Positions 43,124 through 52,700 of a stretch of 64,000 bases of DNA are shown piece by piece (position 1 is the first letter of the stretch; each line of letters starts with the position of its first letter). The notes below the pieces were generated by a model. That model had not been told where the DNA came from. It was given only the letters and a program-made list of their open reading frames with translations, and did no database searches. This stretch comes from UBA4416 sp943362175 (GTDB lineage: Bacteria > Bacteroidota > Bacteroidia > B-17B0 > Aurantibacillaceae): positions 1 to 64,000 of the forward strand of contig CALRIU020000017.1 in assembly GCA_943362175.1 (NCBI GenBank). The letters run 5' to 3'. The translations under genes were made by a program, and so were the position numbers.

Positions 43124-45313
43124 TTATTGCTTGACCATGCGACCGATTTTCACCGGCTGATCAGCTTTAAGCACTTTGAAGATGTACACACCGCTTGACA
43201 AGGCTGCTGTATTTACGATGGTATGCTCAGAGCCCAGGTTTTGCGAAATAACCAGTTTACCTAAAGCATCATAGATCTGAACAGAAGCGTTAGACACTAA
43301 TTCTGAAGAAACAGCAATGTTCAGGATACCGCTGTTAGGGTTTGGATACACATTCACAGAAGTACCGGATAACTCATCGATACCTGATACTGTACATGTG
43401 ATTACTGAAAGGGATAAGCTGGCAGTGCCGATGCAAGAGCCGTTGGCAGTTCCTACGGAATAAGTCGTAGTGGTCGTAGGGCTTACAACGATCACCGGCG
43501 TTGTGGCGAATGTTGACCACAGGTAGCCTGTTCCGTTACCGGTAGCCGTTAAGGTAGCAGAAGAACCTGAGCAGATGGTTGCTGTAGAAGAGCTCACGGA
43601 AACCGTAGGGTTTGGAGTCACAGATACGGCTACTGTTTTAGTACCTGCACAGCCGGAAGTTGTACCCATGACGGTATACGTTGTAGAGCTGGTTGGGTTG
43701 GCAGTAACCGTAGAAGTGGTTGCTCCACCTGGCATCCAGGAGTAAGTTGTAGCTCCTGAAGCAGTGAAAGAAACCGCTGCACCGCTACACACAGAACTGG
43801 TAGAGGCGGCAACGGATACAGAAGGAGTTGCATTCACGTTTTGAGTAACCGTTGTAGTTGCTGTGCCGCATGAAGACGTACCCGTAACGGTATAAACCGT
43901 TGTTGCAGCAGGAGTAGCTACCACAGAACCGCCGTTGGCAGAGCTTAAGGTAGCAGCAGGAGCCCAGGTATAAGTCGTAGCGCCTGATACCGTTAAGGTA
44001 GACGATTGCCCGGCACAGATCGCTGTGCTTGAGCTCGTCGCGTTGATCACCGCTACAGCCGATACGGCAACGTTAGCCGATGCCGAAGCTGTACCGCAGG
44101 CATTGGTTCCGGTAACCGAATACGTTGAGTTGGAAGCAGGGGCAAATGTAGCCGAAGCCGTTGACTGGCCTCCCTGCCATGCATAAGTTGTTGCACCGGA
44201 AGCCGTCAGTGTAGCAGTTGCACCTGTACAAACCGTAGAGGATGCCGGGGAAACCATCACCGTTGGCTGAGCCACAACAGTAATCGGCGTGGATTTTTTA
44301 TCAACGCAGGTAGGAACCGAAGACCACGGAATGTTAGTAACGATCAATGAATCATTGAAGGTTCCGGTCACCGTATAGTTGTGGTTCTGGTTTTTGTTAT
44401 TGAAACGTCCTGTTCCATCGCTGAAGTTCCAGATATAGGCAGAATCCAAGCCGGTAACAGGGATCGCCCATTTTTTGCAGAACCGCGACACGTTGAACAT
44501 GTAGTTTTCAGCTACAGCCGAGTTCACGGAAGTATTGGTGTTAGACAATGTAGACGTGATACACATCGGCGATGTGGGAGTCACCGTGTAATCAGCTGTC
44601 ATATTATAGGAATAGATCGGGAATACAACCGGCTCATAATCAGCAGGCGCTGTAAATAAAGCGCTTGTATTAGAGAAGGTGGTGTTTGATAATCCGATAT
44701 AGCCTCTGCCCTCTCCATAGTTCAATGTGGCTGCTGTTGGCGTATTGGCAGGCGCCATGTAGAACCTGATCGTATCCGTATTAACCGTTGATCCGTTTTT
44801 AACAACAACTGCAAAATTGGTAGTCATGGTTCTTGGAGCCGTTAATGCACCATAATAATAAGCAGCCGTCGTAACGTTTGCCGTCATAGAGTCGATCTTT
44901 GCTACAGGAACACCCGCTCCGTTCACGCTGTATAAATAAGCTTTTGTAGGAACCGCAGGAGATGTACTACCTGCCCTTCTTACAGCAATAAAGCCCAGAC
45001 CTGTAACCGTGAGGGTAGCAGTATTCGGATAAGAATAGGCACCGCCATAAGCACTTGCACCGGTACGGGTAGAAGAAAGGGTAACATAATTTTGTGATGG
45101 ATTTTTGTAGTAGTTTTTGGTATCTACATAATAGTTCGTATCCACACAATTGGCTGTTGCGACTGCTAAGCTACCTTTGTGTAACTGGCTGGTCGTAGAG
45201 AAGTGTTTGCCGGTAAACGGCTCAGCCGGATGAACCTGGCTGGTAAGTTGTGCCTGCATGCCCGTTATAGAAGCCGTGGCAATCGCACCTGTCAAAAGTA
45301 TTTTTTTTATCAT
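43124..45313 (-). CDS. Secreted adhesin-like protein with Ig-like repeats and type A T9SS sorting domain
   Basis: This is a 729-residue exported protein from ATG 45313, which gives a signal peptide (MIKKILLTGAIATASITGMQA); the ATG at 45361 adds 16 residues before it. A domain of about 300 residues is followed by four Ig-like modules of about 70 residues (SGATTYAWQGG, SGATTYTWAPA, SGATTYSWMPG and TGNGTGYLWST), which resemble the eight modules of the protein at 661 and share the SGAxTYxW core. The last about 75 residues (VYPNPNSGILNI to the end, with SSGVYIFKVL) form a type A sorting domain, in contrast to the type B ending of the 661 protein. Surface or secreted role; ligand unknown. Its terminator is at 43066-43102. 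Confidence 0.87.
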   Translation of the reverse strand: MIKKILLTGAIATASITGMQAQLTSQVHPAEPFTGKHFSTTSQLHKGSLAVATANCVDTNYYVDTKNYYKNPSQNYVTLSSTRTGASAYGGAYSYPNTATLTVTGLGFIAVRRAGSTSPAVPTKAYLYSVNGAGVPVAKIDSMTANVTTAAYYYGALTAPRTMTTNFAVVVKNGSTVNTDTIRFYMAPANTPTAATLNYGEGRGYIGLSNTTFSNTSALFTAPADYEPVVFPIYSYNMTADYTVTPTSPMCITSTLSNTNTSVNSAVAENYMFNVSRFCKKWAIPVTGLDSAYIWNFSDGTGRFNNKNQNHNYTVTGTFNDSLIVTNIPWSSVPTCVDKKSTPITVVAQPTVMVSPASSTVCTGATATLTASGATTYAWQGGQSTASATFAPASNSTYSVTGTNACGTASASANVAVSAVAVINATSSSTAICAGQSSTLTVSGATTYTWAPAATLSSANGGSVVATPAATTVYTVTGTSSCGTATTTVTQNVNATPSVSVAASTSSVCSGAAVSFTASGATTYSWMPGGATTSTVTANPTSSTTYTVMGTTSGCAGTKTVAVSVTPNPTVSVSSSTATICSGSSATLTATGNGTGYLWSTFATTPVIVVSPTTTTTYSVGTANGSCIGTASLSLSVITCTVSGIDELSGTSVNVYPNPNSGILNIAVSSELVSNASVQIYDALGKLVISQNLGSEHTIVNTAALSSGVYIFKVLKADQPVKIGRMVKQ

Positions 45314-45460
45314 GTTAAAAGGTTTTTGTATAGGAGTACAATATATAACAAAATTCGACAAAAAAAAATCTCTATGAGTGACCGTTAATCAGAATCACCC
45401 CACGAAACACCTCTATTTATCGACAAACCTCCCTTATGTTTTTGATTTACAAAATCATAC

Positions 45461-45496
45461 AAAAAAAGGCCCTTCGTTTGCACGAAAGGCCTTTTT
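45461..45496 (-). terminator. Intrinsic terminator of the T9SS gene at 45519
   Basis: AAAAAGGCC pairs with GGCCTTTTT, with an inner CTTCG/CGAAA pairing broken by one mismatch. On the minus strand it ends in a U-run, 22 bp past the stop. Confidence 0.8.
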
Positions 45497-45518
45497 AACA
45501 CTAAAAATGAGTGAATTG

Positions 45519-46520
45519 TTATTTAATCACAGTCAGTTTGCTGAATGCCTGAGCATTGTTCGCTTTCACGCTGTACATATAGATGCCTGCATTCAAAGAA
45601 GAAACATCCATTTTTGCGCTGTGGCTACCTGTTTGCAGGTTTTCCAGCTTCAGGTTTTCCACCTGCTTGCCAGTCACATCAAATAATGCGATTTCTACAT
45701 TTCCTGCCTGGGCCAGGTTAAAGTTAATGTTAACTTCGTCTTTTGCAGGGTTAGGGAAAGCCGGAGATAAGCTCAGGCCGTCTTTGCTGATTTCTTTTAC
45801 ATTCACATCAAGCTGTTCAGCTGTTACGATCGGGAAGATCCCCAGATCGGTAGAAAGATTCCAGCCTGCTTTCATAGTACCCCATGCATTGGTATTGTCT
45901 TTATCCCATGCAGTAAGCGTTGAAGTAGAAGCACATCCGTCAGCCGACTGAGCCAGGCCAAGGGTATCCTGTCCGGCACCTGAAAAATCAGCCGATACAA
46001 AGAAGGAGCTGGTTGTTAAAGATACCGGCGTTGTAAAGTTGAAGATGTTTGCGGTGTAAGAACCAGCCGTTAAAGTAGAGATGGTTTTGGTTTCACTGGT
46101 TCCCAGTAAAGCTCCCGGAGCACCGGCGTTGTCAGCATATACTTTAACCGTCATCACACCCGTTCCCGGTCCGCCTGCTTTTTTCAAGCCAATGAATAAA
46201 GATACCTGGCCGATAGTACCGGGAAGCATTAAACTTTTATCAGCAAGGGTGTAACGCATTGCTTTTTCTTTATCGCCGAAACGGTTGTTTCCTGACACGT
46301 AACCACCTGAAACGGTGGTAGTTCCTGCGCCGTACACTGTAATCGTACATGTGCTGTTTGTAAAAGAACCAGGGATAAATGCCGTAGTACTTGGAGTTAA
46401 AACACCAGCTGCCATATTTTGAGGCTTGGTGATCGTCACTAATTCGGTAGCCGTTTTTGTCTGTTGTGCGCTGAGGCTGATCCCCAGGGCCAACGACGCC
46501 ATTAAGTAAATTTTTTTCAT
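45519..46520 (-). CDS. Secreted T9SS protein, 333 residues
   Basis: A 333-residue secreted protein with signal peptide MKKIYLMASLALGISLSAQ and a single extracellular domain of about 220 residues. The domain contains strand-rich sequence such as LSTDLGIFPIVTAEQL and is followed by the type A sorting domain LSPAFPNPAKDEVNINFN and a final NAGIYMYSVKANNAQAFSKL-type strand (about 255-333). No enzymatic motif was seen. The leader has an A/C-rich ACACACAC tract and no Shine-Dalgarno sequence. It is transcribed away from the giant gene at 46710 (divergent, 189 bp between starts) and upstream of, but separately terminated from, the gene at 43124. Confidence 0.85.
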   Translation of the reverse strand: MKKIYLMASLALGISLSAQQTKTATELVTITKPQNMAAGVLTPSTTAFIPGSFTNSTCTITVYGAGTTTVSGGYVSGNNRFGDKEKAMRYTLADKSLMLPGTIGQVSLFIGLKKAGGPGTGVMTVKVYADNAGAPGALLGTSETKTISTLTAGSYTANIFNFTTPVSLTTSSFFVSADFSGAGQDTLGLAQSADGCASTSTLTAWDKDNTNAWGTMKAGWNLSTDLGIFPIVTAEQLDVNVKEISKDGLSLSPAFPNPAKDEVNINFNLAQAGNVEIALFDVTGKQVENLKLENLQTGSHSAKMDVSSLNAGIYMYSVKANNAQAFSKLTVIK

Positions 46521-46575
46521 GTGTGTGTGTGTTTGTTTTAAGATATAACTGAGTTATTAAATTGTTTAATCGCGC

Positions 46576-46605
46576 CAAACATACAATAACTTTCCATATA
46601 TCAAA
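46576..46605 (-). promoter_or_regulatory. Promoter of the T9SS gene starting at 46520
   Basis: On the minus strand, TTTG (46605-46602), an 18-bp spacer and TATGTTTG (46583-46576). The leader would be about 50 nt and contains the ACACACAC tract. Confidence 0.6.
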
Positions 46606-46704
46606 AACCGTTTAAAAAAAAGATCGGACTCTTATCATTTTTTGGAGGATTATGTAAATCTTTAAGAATTAGCATCTTTATCCTAAACATTTAGTTTTTT
46701 TCGT

Positions 46705-46712
46705 TAAATTTG
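46705..46712 (+). promoter_or_regulatory. -7 element at the start of the giant gene
   Basis: TAAATTTG overlaps the proposed TTG start at 46710 and lies 3 nt before a second TTG at 46716. It suggests either that the true start is 46716 or that the transcript has almost no leader. Confidence 0.4.
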
Positions 46713-49700
46713 GAATTGAGTCTGAACCCGTTCAAACATATTATTGGCGTTAGAAACATACATTTAGCCTTTTTGTATGTTTTAGTGTCGTTTTTCATAT
46801 CCTCAACCGCTTTTTCGCAGGTAAAAAACGAAGACGAGCTCAAAAAACAGGCAAATACCTTATTTGAGGCCGAAGACTACAACGCTTCCTATAAACTTTA
46901 CTCACAGCTCGTTTCCCTGTATCCCAAAGATCCTGAATACAATTACCGCCTCGGCGTGTGTATGCTCTTTACCGAGCCTGATAAGAAAAAACCCTTCACC
47001 TATTTTCAGATCGCTTTAAAAAATCCGGCGGAAGCACCAAAGGATGCTAAATTTTACCTTGCCAAAACCTATCACGTCAATTATAAGTTCGACGATGCCA
47101 TTAAGCTATATAACGAATATAAGCAAACGGCCGGTGCCGCCTCCGTCAAAAGACTCCAGGTAGACCGTGAGATCGCCGCCTGCCGCAATGGCAAGCGTCT
47201 GCTCTCCAACTTATCCGACCTGGTGGTGATCAGCAAAAAGCAGCTCAACGAAGCCGATTATTTTCGCAGTTACGACATCAAAGACATCGGCGGTAAATTG
47301 CTCGTAAAGCCCGAAGATTTTAAAACAGGCGCCGACAAAAAGAAAAAGGATAATTCGGTAGTATACCTTCCGCGAAGCGGTGAGCGGGTGTATTATTCGA
47401 GCTATGGCGATAACGGGAGCAATGGCCGGGATATTTATTTTGTGAACCGCCTTCCGAACGGCAGCTGGAGCAAGCCGCAGCCCATGCCCGCCCCGGTGAA
47501 CACCGAATACGACGACGATTATCCTTTCCTGCACCCCAATGGCCGCACGCTGTATTTCAGCTCCAAAGGCCACAACAGCATGGGTGGATACGATGTATTT
47601 AAAACGACTTACGATCCTGAAACGCAAAGCTGGAGCAAGCCGGAAAACATGGAGTTCCCAATCAACTCTCCCGACGATGATATCTTATTTGTGACCGACT
47701 CGCTCGAAAAAACCGCATTTTTCAGTACCGGCCGTTACAGCCCTTATGGCAAAATAGATGTGCTCAAAATAAATACCGAGCGCCGCCCGATGAACTTTGC
47801 AGTGCTCAAAGGAACGGTGGTGAAGGAAGATGTGGCGCAGAGCCTTCTTTCAAAGATTACCGTAAAGGACATGTCGAACGGCGCCATTGTAGGAACCTAC
47901 CAGGCCAAAGAGAACGGCGACTACTATATGGAATTGCCGAACGGTGGAAAATTTATTTTCACAGTGGAAACGCCCGGCCTCACGACACAGTCGGACGGGG
48001 TGCAAATGCCCCTGGCCTATTCCCTGAAGCCGTACAAGCAGGTTATTTCGTATGAGCAGAAGGTTTTAAAGATCATCAACTATTTCGACGGGCAGATTGC
48101 GGATGAGAATTACTCGATGATGATAGACCTCATTGAGAAAAAAGCCAAGCTGGAGGTAAATGAAAATGATCCTTACAACAGCGGGCTCAAAACGTCTTCG
48201 CCAAACACCAATGCTACTGCGACCAAAACGAATACAACAAGCGCGGTGAGCACTACCAATCCAACAGCACAGGGAGATAATACCACAAGCGCCAAAAACA
48301 GCAGCAACAACACGAACAAAAATGTGACAAACGAGCAGCTCCTCGCCATTGCCAAAACAGATGCGATAGAAGCAGATAACGAAAGTAAAAATCTGAAACA
48401 GGAAGCGCAGGATGCCTTTGACCTTGCTACACAAAAAACCGCCGAGGCTGTCTCGCTTCAGAAACAGGTGGATGAAGCTACCACGAACCTCAACAGCATA
48501 ACGGATGTTGCAAAGAAAAATGAGGAGACCATCAAAATAAACCAGCTGAAGGAAGATGCAAAGATGGCAACCAACATTGCCACCACGGCTACCGAGTTGG
48601 CAAAAAAACTGGAGATGGATGCCAACCAGAAAAAGCAGGAGGCAGAGCTTACCAACCAGTACATCAAAGAGCTGGAGGCCATTACCAAAAACAAGAACAA
48701 CAAGGAGGCGCTTGCCAAGCTTGAGCAGATCCAGAAACAGCTGGATGACCTTTCGAAGCAAAAAAATCAGTCGGATGAATTGATCTCATCCATTAAAGCA
48801 GAGCTGGAGCTGAAACAGAATGAGCTGAAAAAAACGGAGAACAAAAATAACGAGATCCTGAAAGAAATCAGCCTGCTCAAAGACGAATCGAAGAACCTGG
48901 AAAGCGACCTGACGAACGAAACCGATAAATCGCTGAAAGAAAATATCAATGCTCAGATCAGGGAGCTGAATAATGACATCGACGCCAAAAACAAGGAGCT
49001 GACGAATAACAACCAGAAGATCGCCAGCCTGCAAAGCCAGGTAGATGGCCTGAACCAGGAGCTCACCATCTCTTCCAAAATCCTGAATGAGGACAACAAC
49101 AGTACAGTGGCCGTCAACACCTCCAACGCGAATAATAAGTCGGGAACGGGCAACACAACAGCCATTGACAACAACCAGAATACGTCTGCGGAAAACAATA
49201 GCCTGAGCTATGAAGGTATTACCAAAAAATACGACACGCAGGTCAGCTCCAAAAAGATCGACACATCCAGCAAAGAGGAGCTGGGAGCGCAGAACCAGAT
49301 CCTGAAGGATTACAACAAGGAGATCAACGAGCTGGTGGCGCTGGATAAAAATCAGTTATCGAAAACCAAAAACGATGCGGAAAAGAAAAAACTGAACGTC
49401 GAGATCAAAGAGCTTGAAAAACAAAAAGCGAAAAACGACCAGCTCATGGCGTCGAATAACAATGCCCTGAAGAAACTGGACTCGCAACCCATTGCCTCCA
49501 ATACAACAACGGCAGGCAATACAACCGCTACAACTACCCTGGCTGCGAATGGAGGAGATGAAACGGCTTCCTCAAATACCACTGCGGCGACCACCGCAGG
49601 TGATCCCGGCAATACGGCAGCCACCAACACGCTCAGCTCCGGCAATGCTCCCGGAAATCAGGGAGGAGCAGGCATACAGCCGATCAATACAAGCGCCTCT

Positions 49701-52700
49701 GCAGACAATAGCGCTTACCTCAACGATCTGAACAAGCTGAAAAACGGCTTATCTGCAAATTCAGGCCAGGCTACCGCCAACTTCGATTATAACAACTACC
49801 TGGAAGCCGGCTCTCTGGCGCTCAAACAAACGGCCGACAAAAAATTTGAAGCTGCCAGGCAGAATGAAAGCAACTTAAACGCCCTGATCGCTAAAACAGA
49901 GAGTGATCTCAAAGCCAATTCGGGAGGCAAGGCCGATGTCCTGGTCAACGAAGCGGAAGCCCTTAATAACAAGGCTTTTGAGCAGCGCAAAGAATCGGCA
50001 GGAAAATCGGGCGAGGAAAAAAACGCCCTCATTGCCCAGGCGCTTGAAAATGAAAAACTGGCCGTGGATAAAAAGCTGCAGGCTTCCGACATCCAGAAGA
50101 AGAACAACCAGAACAGCTTTGACAGCAATAGCCGCACGCTGGCCGAGCTGCAAAAGCTAAGCGCTTCCAAAACAAGCAATGACATCAGCCAGGCCAATTT
50201 ACTGGCCGATGAAGCGGCAATCAATTTCAGCCAGGCTCAGAAGATCCGGGACGAATCCAACGCTTATCCGTCGGGAGCCGCCAGGCTGGGCGGATTGGGC
50301 AATGCCGAAGAGAAAGAGAGCGAGGCCCTGGCGAAACAGCAAAAAGCCATCCAGCTCCTGGCCAAAGCGAACCCGTCTTATAACGTGAAACCGGATTCCC
50401 CGGGAAGCGATCCGGGAGCGGCTATTGCCAATGTGAACAACGAGATCAACAAAACGGCGCAAACGCAGATCGATGCTTACAGCGCCTTAAGCAAAGCCAA
50501 CCAGAACGAGCTGAAGCTTAAGAGCGACAAGCTTTCTAAAAATCCGGCGCTGAAACAAAACACCACAGCCACCGGCTTGAAAAACGAAGCGGACAAACTC
50601 AACAAGGATGCAAATGCCTTTAATGCCCAAGCTTCGAAAGCGGCCACGCCATCCGAAAAAGCAGAGCTCTTACTGAAAGCCAATGACAATGAAATTGCCG
50701 CTCTGAAAAAACTGAACGAGGCAGCGGATTTGCTGGCGAATTCAGGAAATGCGATTGCCGTAAATACCAATACAAGCACATCCTCTACGGACAATAACAC
50801 AACAGCCAACAACCGAACCGCCACTACCACGAGTGCCACACCGGTAAACACAACGACGGCAACGGTCGCAGCTACTAACTCGACAAACCCGGGGAATACC
50901 AGTGCTTCAGAGACAAACACAACAAGCACCGCCGCTAACAATACATCTGGCACTAACCCGTCAACAGACACGAATTCCGGTAATACAGCAGCGAACAACC
51001 GCACGGCATCCAACAACCAGAACAGCACAGCCACGCCTACAACTGCCGGTACTGCAAACGCGACGGCTGTAGCCAATACCACTTCCCAGGAAGAGCCGGG
51101 CAATACAATCAGCTCTACTACCGTAACGCCTCAGAGCACAGATGTAAACGCCGATGTCGCAAAATTAAAATCGGGGCTTAACAACCCGGCGGAAAGCACA
51201 CTCACCAACTTCAATACATATACAAATACGGAAGCGATCTCCCTGAAAGAAAAAGCGGCTGAAAAAATAAATGCTGCCCTCAACGAAGACAAGAACATTT
51301 CGGCATCGCTGGACAATGTGAAACAGATTGCTTCTTCCTCACCGTCACAAAGCCTGTCGCAGGAAAACATCAACAGCAGCATCGCCGAGGCCGAGCAGAT
51401 GAACGACCAGGCTTACGAGCTTCGCAAGGGCTCTGTATCGAAAAGCGCCGAGGAAAAAGAAAAAGACCTGCAGCAGGCGCGCGACCTGGAAAGCAAAGCC
51501 ATTGCCAGAAAAATAGAAGCGGCCGATAAGCAGAAACAGTTGAATGCGGCCACCTTCGATGCCAACAACCAAAGCCTGAACGAGCTGGCAGACATGGCCA
51601 AAGGCAAAAACATCGGCGAGCTGAGCACAGCCGGCATGCAGATGGATGAAGCGATCCTGTATTTCAACCAGGGTAAAAAGCTGAGGGAGGAAACCAATGC
51701 TTACCCGACGGATGCCGCCAAACTCGGTGGCCTCAGCAATGCCGAGGAAAAAGAAACCTGGGCCCTGAGCAAGCAAAAGGCCTTACTGGATACTTACAAA
51801 AAATATTTCTCGAACTATACGCCGAAAGTGGTAAATGCCAGCACGCAAAGTCCGCAAGCCGTAGCGAAACTGAACGAAACCAGGGCCACGCTGAACACGA
51901 ACAACCAGCTTCACAGCGATGGGCTGCTGCTCTTATCCCAGGCCATCGAAAAAGAATACAAAGACCGCCTGGCCGCTTTACCGGCAAACCTGAAAGGCAA
52001 CAACCTTGCCTTGAAAACAAAAGCGCAGGAGCTTTATAAAAAATACCAGTCGCAGCTCGCACAGGCCAACCAGGCGAAAGATGCGGCAACCAAGAAGGAG
52101 CTTTTGATAAATGCCAACAAGAACGGACAGGATGCCATTAGCCTCCTGAACCAGGTGACGGCTGCGGGCAATGCCGTCACAACGAATAACGCCTCTCAAA
52201 ATAATAATAACAGCGCAGCTAACACAACTGCCACTGCAAACAGCACAGCGGCCAACTCCGGCAATGCGAACCGAAATAACACAACGACTTCCGGCAACAA
52301 TACAACGGCAAACACCAACGCGGGCAATGCAAGCAGCACCGCCAATAACACCGGCAATGCAAACCGCAATAACAGCAACAACACGGGCAATGCAGGGAAT
52401 ACGGCTCCTGTTGTAAAACTGAATGTAGAGGGACTGGAAGTAAAAACAAACAATGCTTACAGCGACAACAACCCGATTCCGCTGGATGAAAAAATTCCGG
52501 ATGGCCTGGTGTTTAAAGTACAGATCGGCGCCTTTAAAAATGCCTTGCCAAACACAACCTTCAAAGGCCTGAGCCCGGTGATCGCGCAAAGCACACCGAA
52601 TGGCTACATCCGCTATATGGCGGGTAATTTTGAAAAATACGAAAGTGCCAATGCCGTAAAGAACGATCTGAAGAACCTGGGATATAACGACGCCTTTGTG

